In this document: positions 1 through 5,091 of the stretch, in pieces | Position numbering within the stretch: position 1 is the first letter of the stretch | Layout of the letters: every line of letters begins with the position of its first letter | Assembly (NCBI GenBank): GCA_017534025.1 | Contig: JAFWDF010000010.1 | Location: 1-5,091, forward strand | Direction of reading: 5' to 3' | Length of the DNA: 5,091 nt | DNA from: Bacillota bacterium | GTDB taxonomy: Bacteria; Bacillota; Clostridia; Peptostreptococcales; Anaerovoracaceae | Program-made: the position numbers and the translations under genes | Notes under the pieces: generated by a model | Told to the model about the DNA's origin: nothing | Database searches by the model: none | Seen by the model: only the letters and a program-made list of their open reading frames with translations

Positions 1-762
1 CAGCGCCGCCTTGGTCTCCAGGCCGATGACGGACTGGTGCAGCAGCACCTGATTCAGCACGCTGCCCAGCACGTAGCGGTAACCCGGCGTGCCGGTAGCC
101 ACTTCCACCGCCTCGGAAATCGCGCAGCCAAGGCTGCCCGTCGTTCCCGGATGCTCCGCGAGAATCTTCTTGCCGACTTCGGTCGTTTCAGACGGCGACG
201 GCACGACAGAGGCACCGTAAGTACGCATCACTTCCCGGCGGAACGGCTTCTGCTCGTAGCTCACCTTAACCATGTAAACCTTGCAGTCCAGATCGAAATA
301 GGAGCATGCCATGGACAGCGCAGTACCCCACTGGCCGGCGCCGGTCTCGGTGGTAATGCCCTTCAGCCCCTGCTTCTTCGCATAGTACGCCTGCGCGATC
401 GCGGAATTCAGCTTGTGGCTGCCACTGGTATTATTCCCCTCGAATTTGTAATAGATCTTCGCCGGCGTCTGCAGCTTCTCTTCCAGGCAGTACGCTCTGA
501 CCAGCGGCGACGGACGGTACATTTTATAGAAATCGCGGATTTCCTGCGGAATCTCGATCAACGGCGTCGTTTCGTCCAGCTCCTGCTGCACCAGCTCGTC
601 ACAGAAAATCGGCGAAAGCTCTTCGGCAGTCAGCGGCTGACCGGTGCCCGGGTTCAGCAGCGGAGCAGGCTTGTTCTGCATATCCGCCCGCAGGTTATAC
701 CAACTCTTCGGCATCTCATCTTCAGTCAGGTAAATTTTGTAAGGGATCTTGTTCTCGGACAT
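1..762 (-). CDS. trpB: Tryptophan synthase beta chain, TrpB2-type (5' part, cut by window edge)
   Basis: This PLP enzyme of the TrpB family condenses indole with L-serine to give L-tryptophan in the cytoplasm. The first 254 codons are present; TrpB2 proteins are usually about 450 residues, so the C-terminal part, including the phosphate-binding loop, lies outside the window. Visible motifs are SHKLNSA, with the Schiff-base lysine at K117, and TETGAGQWG at 138-146, with the catalytic glutamate at E139. The W in GAGQWG, the SHKLNSA context and the long N-terminal extension (about 90 residues before the PSPLVRA segment) point to the TrpB2 subgroup rather than classical TrpB1. The ATG at 762 is fixed by GGAG at 773-770, seven bases upstream. 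No trpA is seen, but the downstream side is missing. A tRNA-Trp T-box precedes the gene, which independently supports a tryptophan role. TrpB2 proteins may act without TrpA, possibly in indole salvage; that is family knowledge, not something seen here. Confidence 0.95.
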   Translation of the reverse strand, partial: MSENKIPYKIYLTEDEMPKSWYNLRADMQNKPAPLLNPGTGQPLTAEELSPIFCDELVQQELDETTPLIEIPQEIRDFYKMYRPSPLVRAYCLEEKLQTPAKIYYKFEGNNTSGSHKLNSAIAQAYYAKKQGLKGITTETGAGQWGTALSMACSYFDLDCKVYMVKVSYEQKPFRREVMRTYGASVVPSPSETTEVGKKILAEHPGTTGSLGCAISEAVEVATGTPGYRYVLGSVLNQVLLHQSVIGLETKAAL

Positions 763-782
763 GGTCTGTCTCCTTTCCTGGT

Positions 783-866
783 AATGACCCGGATTCCGCT
801 TCTAATGGCCCGGATCCTGCAAGTAATGACCCGGATTTCGCTTTTAATGGCCCGGATCCTGCAAGT
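783..866. repeat. Four tandem copies of a 21-bp repeat in the trpB leader
   Basis: On the plus strand the units start at 783, 804, 825 and 846. Each opens with the 12-base core AATGRCCCGGAT followed by nine more variable bases. Two types alternate: units 1 and 3 (core with A, tail like TCCGCTTCT) and units 2 and 4 (core with G, tail CCTGCAAGT). Units 2 and 4 are identical, so the array looks like a duplicated 42-bp dimer. A fifth unit begins at 867 (AATGG) but decays. The array lies between the T-box terminator and the trpB ribosome binding site, so it would be transcribed only in read-through mRNA. The 21-bp period is two DNA helical turns and also seven codons. No start codon or ribosome binding site supports translation. 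Function unknown. Confidence 0.9.
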
Positions 867-868
867 AA

Positions 869-940
869 TGGGACAGCTTTTCCGGAACACTTTTCCTTCA
901 CTGCCGGAAAAGGATTTTTGCAAACAAAAAACCTGTCCCA
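869..940 (-). other. Nested inverted repeats after the T-box terminator
   Basis: Read on the minus strand, TGGGACAG (940-933), the 3' arm of the T-box terminator, has a second perfect partner, CTGTCCCA, at 876-869. Directly inside that partner, CTTTTCCGG (912-904) and CCGGAAAAG (885-877) form a perfect 9-bp stem that stacks next to it. CTTTTCC (912-906) can alternatively pair with GGAAAAG (896-890) over 7 bp. The pairings are plain in the sequence. That they form in the read-through transcript, where the normal terminator 5' arm is held in the antiterminator, is inference. No U-run follows, so this is not a second intrinsic terminator. Confidence 0.6.
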
Positions 941-962
941 AACATAATTGCTGGGACAGGTT
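926..962 (-). terminator. Rho-independent terminator of the T-box leader
   Basis: On the minus strand AACCTGTCCCA (962-952) pairs perfectly with TGGGACAGGTT (940-930), an 11-bp stem with an 11-base loop, and a run of six T ends at 926. Its 5' arm contains CCTGTCCC (960-953), the same bases that form the 3' side of the T-box antiterminator, so the two folds exclude each other. It should stop transcription about 165 bases before trpB when tRNA-Trp is charged. Confidence 0.93.
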
Positions 963-1222
963 AAAGATTCTTTACCTGCGGTGCCACCCGGCTTGGTGTA
1001 CTCCTGTACACCCACTTAGCGCATACTATCATATGCCGAACTTTTTTTACGGAGATTCCGCTCCGTCTTCCATACTCCCGATCCCCGGCAATGTCCGGAA
1101 GATCCGTTTCAGGTCGCCCTCAGAAGCCCATTCAGCCAAAAGCCTTCTGCCGCGATTCCACCACCCGCAGCTCTCTGGAAAAAGGGAAATTTTCGCTTAC
1201 TCACTCTTCTTCAACGGTTTTT
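926..1222 (-). promoter_or_regulatory. T-box riboswitch, probably tRNA-Trp specific, controlling trpB
   Basis: Read on the minus strand, the leader shows the parts of a T-box in order. GAAGAAGAGTGAG sits at the base of Stem I. The distal AGAGA bulge (1176-1172) precedes a GCTGCG/CGCGGC stem (1171-1166 with 1154-1149) that closes the conserved GGTGGTGGAA loop. The probable specifier codon TGG (Trp) lies at 1130-1128, just before CTT, which pairs with AAG at the Stem I base. A hairpin GGTGTAC-AGGA-GTACACC (1012-995) fits Stem III. The T-box GGGTGGCACCGC is at 989-978. Antiterminator pairing is GGG (989-987) with CCC (955-953) and GCAGG (979-975) with CCTGT (960-956), extended by TAAAG/CTTTA. 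The C in the TGGC bulge matches the G discriminator usual in bacterial tRNA-Trp. Uncharged tRNA-Trp should stabilise the antiterminator and allow trpB transcription. The 5' end is estimated from the promoter. Confidence 0.93.
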
Positions 1223-1226
1223 CATA

Positions 1227-1255
1227 AATTTATCACGCCAAATTGCATCTGTCAA
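1227..1255 (-). promoter_or_regulatory. Sigma-A type promoter for the T-box leader and trpB
   Basis: On the minus strand a perfect -35 TTGACA (1255-1250) is followed by exactly 17 bases and then TAAATT (1232-1227), four of six matches to the -10 consensus. Transcription would start near 1222-1218, just ahead of the T-box Stem I. The promoter begins only about 33 bases after the stop of the thioesterase gene, and no terminator is seen between them. Read-through from that gene would therefore also pass through the T-box. Confidence 0.8.
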
Positions 1256-1288
1256 CAGAAAATTTTGTATTTTTCAGAAACGCCGGTA

Positions 1289-1783
1289 TTATTCTTCCAT
1301 CTTCACTTCAACCGGCTTCGGATTCTTCTGATCCGCTGCGGTATCGTGGACACGCATCATATTGGAAACGGCATCGATGGCTTTGGAACCGTCCGGCAGG
1401 AAAGCCTCCAGATTTACATAAACGATCACGTTGCCGACCTTCACCAGATTGGTTTTAATCTCCACATAATCTACATTTTTACCAATCGGCAGCAGGAAGC
1501 TGATTTCCATGTTAATGGAAACGACCCCGCCAAAACGCGGAACCAGCGTAATACCGATGGAATTATCCAGCATACTGGCCAGCTGTCCGCCCTGCAGTCC
1601 GCCCCAGGCATTGCGCTGCCAGTCCTGCACCGGATAACGTACCCGTCCGTAACGCTCCTCCACTTCCAGAAGCTCCGGTTTCAGAACCTCCATCAGCTGT
1701 GTCGAATAACCTTCCGATACTACCCCGGTAGCAACCAGCCTTTTCGTTTTTTCGTACAACTTTTCACGATTAAACTCAGCCAT
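1289..1783 (-). CDS. PaaI/4HBT-type hotdog-fold thioesterase
   Basis: This is a 164-residue protein, the usual size of a single hotdog-domain thioesterase, which hydrolyses acyl-CoA thioesters in the cytoplasm. The signature helix region is NAWGGLQGGQLASMLDNSIG (58-77), matching the family pattern N..G..HGG...LAD.A. D73 would be the catalytic acid, and the usual histidine before GG is replaced by Q64. The strand segment GGVVSINMEISFLLPI (85-100) is typical of the fold. No signal peptide or membrane segment is seen. The tail is charged (KNPKPVEVKMEE). The ATG at 1783 is preferred because AAAGG lies eight bases upstream and similarity to the fold begins after it. In-frame TTG (1858) or ATG (1852) would add about 25 arginine/lysine-rich residues with poorly placed ribosome binding sites. 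Substrate unknown; neither neighbouring gene suggests one. The family call is good, the specific activity is not. Confidence 0.85.
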   Translation of the reverse strand: MAEFNREKLYEKTKRLVATGVVSEGYSTQLMEVLKPELLEVEERYGRVRYPVQDWQRNAWGGLQGGQLASMLDNSIGITLVPRFGGVVSINMEISFLLPIGKNVDYVEIKTNLVKVGNVIVYVNLEAFLPDGSKAIDAVSNMMRVHDTAADQKNPKPVEVKMEE

Positions 1784-1920
1784 CTTTTCAACCTTTCTTC
1801 GGTAATCCTGCGCCGGCGCCTTCCTGCTCGCGCGAATCCCCCCGGATATCATCTCCAAACACCTGCCGGAGGCAGATTCCTTACCGATATGAAAAATATT
1901 GCAATAGTGATAATTGATCT

Positions 1921-1949
1921 ACAATATATTTATTTTATTACTATTCCAA
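1921..1949 (-). promoter_or_regulatory. Weak candidate promoter for the thioesterase gene
   Basis: On the minus strand TTGGAA (1949-1944) is followed by 17 bases and TATTGT (1926-1921), each matching four of six consensus positions, within the AT-rich spacer. A second option, TTGTAG (1924-1919) with CAATAT (1901-1896), also has 17-bp spacing. In such AT-rich DNA matches of this quality occur by chance, so the placement is tentative. Confidence 0.3.
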
Positions 1950-1971
1950 TCATTTTGCACTATTAATTGTT

Positions 1972-1994
1972 AAAAAAATGATAATAATTTCATT
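1972..1994 (-). terminator. Weak candidate terminator after the glycan operon
   Basis: On the minus strand AATGA (1994-1990) and TCATT (1981-1977) form a short AT-rich 5-bp stem with an 8-base loop, running directly into a seven-T tract (1978-1972). It sits about 100 bases after the glycosyltransferase stop, where the operon should end. The stem is too weak for confidence and no GC-rich stem adjoins the T-run. Confidence 0.3.
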
Positions 1995-2068
1995 CGCGCG
2001 GCCCACGCAGGTAATCCGATGTCCCCGCAGACGGCAGCCCGGCGGCGTTCCGGCCCAGCTGCTCAGCT

Positions 2069-2117
2069 GCTCAGAGGAGCTCCGGACCGGCCGCTCAGAG
2101 AAGCTCCGGTTCCGGCC
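2069..2117. repeat. 24/25-bp tandem duplication over the glycosyltransferase stop codon
   Basis: On the plus strand 2069-2092 and 2093-2117 both start with GCTCAGAGRAGCTCCGG, differing at one of these 17 positions, and both end in CCGGCC. The copy at 2093-2117 holds the last codons (RPEPELL) and the TGA; the other lies just past the stop. The units differ by one base in length, so the second copy is out of frame and cannot extend the protein by simple stop read-through. It probably arose by slippage or unequal exchange. Confidence 0.8.
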
Positions 2118-4254
2118 GGTACTGCACCGGCTCCGGCAGAATCGAAAAGTCCTCCCTGCCCAGATCAAAGTTCGGATTCAGATACGGATCGCCTTCCTGC
2201 AGCGTATCCTTCCAGCGGGCATGGAACAGCGCCACCTCCTCCCGGTTGCGCTCCTTCTGCTCCTTCGTGACATCGTAGCCGCGGCTCTTGGACTCATAAT
2301 GATACAGCTCCGCGTACGGGGTCCAGACGATCAGGTACCCTGCCTCCCGGATGCGCATGCAGAGATCCACATCATTAAACGCCACCCGAAATGCCTCATC
2401 GAGACCTCCCAGCTCCTTCCACACATTCCGGCGCACCATCATGCAGGCCGCCGTTACTGCCGACAGATTCTGTGCGTACTGCAGGCGCCGCATATAGCCG
2501 GGATCCTTCCGCGATGCGCCGCGGTGCAGATGCCCGGCAAGAGTCAGCATCCCCATGCCGATGCCGCCGTGCTGCAGCGTTTCATCCGGATAATAGAGCT
2601 TTGCGCCGGCAGCGCCGACATCCTCCCGCTGGCAGAACATTAACATTTCCTGTATCCAGTCCGGCGTAATGACTTCGGTGTCATTATTCAGAAGCAGCAG
2701 ATAATCGCCCTTCGCATACCCGGCACCGAAATTATTAATGGCCGAATAATTGAACGGGCCGTCCCATTGCAGCACACGCAGATTGCCGTGTTCCGCCTTT
2801 ATTTTTTCATAGTACCGGAACGTCCCTTCGGATTCGCTGTTGTTTTCTATGATAATGATTTCGAAATTCGGATAGGTGGTTTTGGTGTAAATGGAACGGA
2901 GGCAGAGATCCAGGTCCCGGATATGATCTTTGTTCGGGATCAGAACGGATACCAGAGGTTCGTGCCCCGGAGCGCCCTGAATGTCGTAGCGGATCCGGTA
3001 AATGGCCGCCTCCTTCATACTGCTGACCTCTCCCTGCAGTCCCATGCGTTCCAGATGATCCCGCACCGCGCGGCAGCCGGCCTCGAACACGTACGGCTTG
3101 GTAGCGGCGTCCTCCGCGACGGAATCCTTGTGTGCCCTCCAGAAATACAGAATTTCCGGGATGTGAACGATGTTCTGCGCATGCTCGGTCAGGCGCAGAA
3201 TCATATCGTGATCCTGGCTGCCGTCGCATTCCGGCCGGAACGGACCGGCCAGGTCAAAGAGCTCTTTTTTCGCCGTCATAAAATGACAAATGTAGTTGTT
3301 GCCCCGCAGGGTGTCCGGCGCGTAGTCCGGTTTGAAATGCAGATTGAAGGCATCCTTCGAAGGATTCAGATAGAAGGTCGTTTCATCGGTATAGACCATG
3401 TCCGCTTCCTGCTCGCAGACCGCCCTGGCCACTTCGTAAAGAGCAGCCGGATGCAGCAGGTCATCATGATCCAGCAGCCCGATGAAGTCCCCCTCCGCCA
3501 TGGCCAGGCAGGCATTGGTATTGCCGGAAATGCCCAGGTTCCGGTCCAGCCTCTGATAGCGGATGCGCGCATCCTTTTCCGCCGCCTCCTGACAGATGCG
3601 TCCCACATAGGCGTGCTCCCCGTCGCTGGCATCCGCCAGGCAGAGCTCCCATCCGGCATAGGTCTGGTTCTGCACGGATTCGAGCATTTCCAGCAGGAAC
3701 TTCTCGCTGGTGTTATACAGCGGCACCAGGATGCTGAAACGCAGGGGCCGGTCGAAGGTCCGGCCGCGCTGGGCAAACAGTTCATCCGCAGTGAAGAGCG
3801 GCCGGGCGGAATACGAGGTGAAAGCCCGCCGGTTGTGGTAATTGGATTTCATGCGGCTCCAGGTGGTGCGGACGCCGTAGATCCGCAGGCTGCGGACGCC
3901 GCTCTTAAACAGGCGGCTTCCGGTGCGCAGTGGCCGGTACATGCCTTTCAGCCCGTCCAGCAGAAGCCGGGCGGGCTTGGTAACTTTCCAGAAAAAGGCA
4001 TTGGAAATGACATTGTAGGATGCTTCGATCTGATTGTACCGCTCCTGCAGAAGCCGGTATTCCTGCTTCTGAATATAATTCGCTTCCAGCACTTCGTCCA
4101 GCTTGCGTTCGGTCCATTCCAGAGCGGAACGGAGGTGCAGCACTTCACTGTCCGGCTCCGCGGCATTTCCATTCATACTGTCATTAATGGCATTATCGGC
4201 ATTGTCATTAACATTAAAATTATCATTCTGAGTATTCATATCGGAATCCATCAT
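2095..4254 (-). CDS. Tandem two-domain GT2 glycosyltransferase (RfbC-like), surface polysaccharide
   Basis: This 719-residue protein probably adds two sugars from nucleotide-sugar donors to a lipid-linked glycan on the cytoplasmic face of the membrane. Residues 6-35 are asparagine/aspartate-rich, and about 37-85 look like coiled coil. The motif ISNAFFWKVTKPARLL (83-98) resembles the amphipathic segment often following such coiled coils in glycosyltransferases. GT2 domain 1 starts at RFSILVPLYNTSEKF (172 on), with DXD-type DHDD at 262-265, YTDE at 288-291 and DHD at 348-350, matching the Myxococcus RfbC-like group. GT2 domain 2 starts at PLVSVLIPNKDHIRDLD (433 on), with NND at 523-525, QHGG at 561-564 and FNDVDLCMR at 626-634. 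Both domains keep their metal-binding motifs, so both look active. No transmembrane helix is seen. The ATG at 4254 overlaps the ATPase stop by four bases (ATGA) and lacks a good Shine-Dalgarno sequence, indicating translational coupling. M2 (4251) and M6 (4239) are alternatives. Sugars are not predictable. Confidence 0.95.
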   Translation of the reverse strand: MMDSDMNTQNDNFNVNDNADNAINDSMNGNAAEPDSEVLHLRSALEWTERKLDEVLEANYIQKQEYRLLQERYNQIEASYNVISNAFFWKVTKPARLLLDGLKGMYRPLRTGSRLFKSGVRSLRIYGVRTTWSRMKSNYHNRRAFTSYSARPLFTADELFAQRGRTFDRPLRFSILVPLYNTSEKFLLEMLESVQNQTYAGWELCLADASDGEHAYVGRICQEAAEKDARIRYQRLDRNLGISGNTNACLAMAEGDFIGLLDHDDLLHPAALYEVARAVCEQEADMVYTDETTFYLNPSKDAFNLHFKPDYAPDTLRGNNYICHFMTAKKELFDLAGPFRPECDGSQDHDMILRLTEHAQNIVHIPEILYFWRAHKDSVAEDAATKPYVFEAGCRAVRDHLERMGLQGEVSSMKEAAIYRIRYDIQGAPGHEPLVSVLIPNKDHIRDLDLCLRSIYTKTTYPNFEIIIIENNSESEGTFRYYEKIKAEHGNLRVLQWDGPFNYSAINNFGAGYAKGDYLLLLNNDTEVITPDWIQEMLMFCQREDVGAAGAKLYYPDETLQHGGIGMGMLTLAGHLHRGASRKDPGYMRRLQYAQNLSAVTAACMMVRRNVWKELGGLDEAFRVAFNDVDLCMRIREAGYLIVWTPYAELYHYESKSRGYDVTKEQKERNREEVALFHARWKDTLQEGDPYLNPNFDLGREDFSILPEPVQYRPEPELL

Positions 4255-4985
4255 CTGTCCGGCGTACCGGACGCTTCATATGCGCTGCAGACCTCTTCCA
4301 TGGCTCCGTCCATGACGATGCTGCCCTGCTCGATCCAGAGCACGCGGTCGCAAAGCTCCCGGATCTGCTCCTGGCTGTGGGACACAAACAGCACGGTGGT
4401 GCCGCCCTGCATCAGTTCCAGCATCCGGCGTTTGCTCTTCTCCTGAAACTCCGCGTCGCCGACGGCCAGGATTTCATCCACGATCAGAATGTCCGGATTC
4501 ACCACGGTGGCGATCGAAAACGCCAGCCGCATCACCATGCCGGAGGAATAGTTGCGCAGGGGCACATCGATAAAATCCCCCAGCCCGGAGAATCCCACAA
4601 TTTCCTGGTATTTTTCCCGCAGAAATGCCTCGGAATACCCGAGAATCGCGCCGTTCAGGAATACGTTCTCCCGTCCGGTGAGATCAAAGTCGAATCCGCT
4701 GCCCAGTTCCAGCATGGGCACCACATTGCCGTGCACCTTCACACTGCCCTCCGAGGGTTTCAGAATGCCGGAAATGACCTTGAGCAGAGTGGATTTTCCG
4801 GCGCCGTTGCGGCCGATAATGCCCACCACCTGCCCCCGGTCCACGTGAAATGTGACGTCCTTCAGAGCCAGAAATGTTTCATATTTTACATCCCGCTTGA
4901 GGGTGCGGACAAAATATTCCTTCATGCTGGTGATCCGGTCGTAATTGATCCGGTATTTGACAGAGATGTGGTCGACATCGATCAT
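4251..4985 (-). CDS. Polysaccharide-export ABC transporter ATPase (Wzt/TagH-type)
   Basis: This is the nucleotide-binding subunit of an ABC transporter that exports lipid-linked surface glycan (O-antigen, teichoic acid or similar) through a Wzm-type permease. With the ATG at 4985 it has 244 residues. Counting from that start, Walker A GRNGAGKST is at 58-66, the LELGSGFDFDLTGREN segment typical of Wzt/TagH lies at 92-107, the signature is YSSGMVMRLAF (146-156), Walker B with catalytic Glu is ILIVDEILAVGD (166-177), and the H-loop histidine is H203. The protein ends soon after the ATPase core, so it lacks the C-terminal carbohydrate-binding domain of long Wzt proteins such as E. coli O9a. The start at 4985 is chosen because GAGGA (4999-4995) lies nine bases upstream; the ATG at 4994 would touch that site directly. 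It follows the permease by 21 bases and overlaps the glycosyltransferase by four. Wzt versus TagH cannot be decided here. Confidence 0.95.
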   Translation of the reverse strand: MIDVDHISVKYRINYDRITSMKEYFVRTLKRDVKYETFLALKDVTFHVDRGQVVGIIGRNGAGKSTLLKVISGILKPSEGSVKVHGNVVPMLELGSGFDFDLTGRENVFLNGAILGYSEAFLREKYQEIVGFSGLGDFIDVPLRNYSSGMVMRLAFSIATVVNPDILIVDEILAVGDAEFQEKSKRRMLELMQGGTTVLFVSHSQEQIRELCDRVLWIEQGSIVMDGAMEEVCSAYEASGTPDR

Positions 4986-5006
4986 AATATGCATTCCTCG
5001 GGGTTC

Positions 5007-5091
5007 TTACAGGTTGAAAATGAAACGGTCCTGGCATTTGCGGAAAACCAGCGCACCGAGCAGCAGCGGAAGGACGGCGCCCAGCAGGCAG
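5007..5091 (-). CDS. ABC-2 type polysaccharide-export permease, C-terminal end (Wzm/TagG-like)
   Basis: Only the last 27 codons and a TAA stop (5009-5007) are in the window; the gene continues beyond the edge. The visible tail has a hydrophobic helix, CLLGAVLPLLLGALVF, followed by RKCQDRFIFNL. This is the usual ending of Wzm/TagG permeases: a final transmembrane helix, then a short basic cytosolic tail of the type FxxxxDxF. Its place 21 bases upstream of the Wzt-type ATPase fits a wzm-wzt pair. The reading frame was found by translating the edge directly; it is too short for domain assignment by itself, so the call leans on context. Confidence 0.8.
   Translation of the reverse strand, partial: CLLGAVLPLLLGALVFRKCQDRFIFNL

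Larger units (their letters stand above)
1784..2094. other. Intergenic spacer, GC-rich then strongly AT-rich
   Basis: This 311-bp gap lies between the glycosyltransferase stop and the thioesterase start. The part next to the glycosyltransferase (about 1996-2094) is GC-rich and full of short direct repeats, including AGCTGCTC twice in tandem at 2057-2072. The middle (about 1880-1995) is strikingly AT-rich, with ATTGCAAT and other short palindromes. The part next to the thioesterase (1784-1880) is GC-rich again and open in frame with that gene, so a longer N-terminus cannot be wholly excluded. No convincing gene or structured RNA was recognised here. Confidence 0.7.

Noticed and set aside
783..866. 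CRISPR-like array
   Set aside because: Units of 12 conserved plus 9 variable bases are far too short, the variable parts alternate rather than being unique, and no cas genes are present.
869..912. Second intrinsic terminator before trpB
   Set aside because: The stems are good but no T-run follows on the minus strand; the next bases are CATTACTTGC.
722..1015. Minus-strand 97-codon frame encoding heptapeptide repeats (xLxAxSG) across the 21-bp array
   Set aside because: It would begin with GTG inside the T-box Stem III, has no ribosome binding site, crosses the terminator and runs out of frame into trpB. The repeat pattern is a trivial result of a 21-bp period and appears in every frame.
37..1227. 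Long plus-strand open frame of 396 codons, with another overlapping it at 1091-1966
   Set aside because: It runs opposite to trpB and the T-box leader, has no recognisable domain, is rich in R, H and L as antisense shadows of GC-rich genes are, and crosses a clear riboswitch and terminator.
1784..1858. N-terminal extension of the thioesterase from TTG 1858 or ATG 1852
   Set aside because: The extra residues are basic and unlike the hotdog fold, the ribosome binding site is badly spaced, and ATG 1783 has a properly spaced AAAGG.
1950..2168. Small minus-strand frame of 72 codons overlapping the glycosyltransferase end
   Set aside because: It overlaps the true stop in another frame and reads through the tandem duplication and AT-rich spacer, with no motif or start signal.
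2767..4446. Plus-strand open frame of 559 codons
   Set aside because: It lies antisense to the well-supported glycosyltransferase and the 3' end of the ATPase. Its composition is that of a shadow frame and it has no family motifs.
4251..4994. ATPase start at ATG 4994
   Set aside because: GAGGA abuts this ATG with no spacing, while ATG 4985 has the same site nine bases upstream.

Overview
The window is an ordinary stretch of chromosome from a bacterium that looks like a Clostridia member of the Firmicutes (Lachnospiraceae-like). The evidence is a canonical tRNA-Trp T-box leader, strong purine-rich ribosome binding sites, sigma-A type promoter spacing and fairly GC-rich coding DNA broken by one AT-rich spacer. 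This lineage call is an inference; nothing in the window fixes the species. All supported genes read on the minus strand, so in transcription order the layout runs from position 5091 down to position 1.

5091-2095: the end of a polysaccharide-export operon. It contains the last 27 residues of an ABC-2 type permease (Wzm/TagG-like), then a complete Wzt/TagH-type ABC ATPase. A 719-residue protein with two family-2 glycosyltransferase domains follows, and its start overlaps the ATPase stop in an ATGA. Together these would build a surface glycan on a lipid carrier in the cytoplasm and flip it across the membrane. A 24/25-bp tandem duplication covers the stop codon of the glycosyltransferase.

2094-1784: a spacer with a GC-rich half and a very AT-rich half (about 1880-1995), holding a weak terminator candidate and a weak promoter candidate.

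1783-1289: a hotdog-fold thioesterase of the PaaI/4HBT type, substrate unknown.

1255-763: a long leader for the next gene. It has a near-consensus promoter (TTGACA, 17 bp, TAAATT) and a complete T-box riboswitch. The riboswitch shows Stem I with the AGAGA bulge and GGTGGTG distal loop, a probable TGG specifier, Stem III, a GGGTGGCACCGC T-box, and mutually exclusive antiterminator and terminator. After the terminator comes an unexplained stretch of about 160 bases with nested inverted repeats, one of which copies the terminator's 5' arm, and four copies of a 21-bp tandem repeat.

762-1: the first 254 residues of a TrpB2-type tryptophan synthase beta chain, cut by the window edge. The logic is direct: uncharged tRNA-Trp should bind the T-box, block termination and switch on the beta-chain gene. 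The most interesting material is the post-terminator leader (763-925), whose repeats and alternative pairings are not part of a standard T-box.
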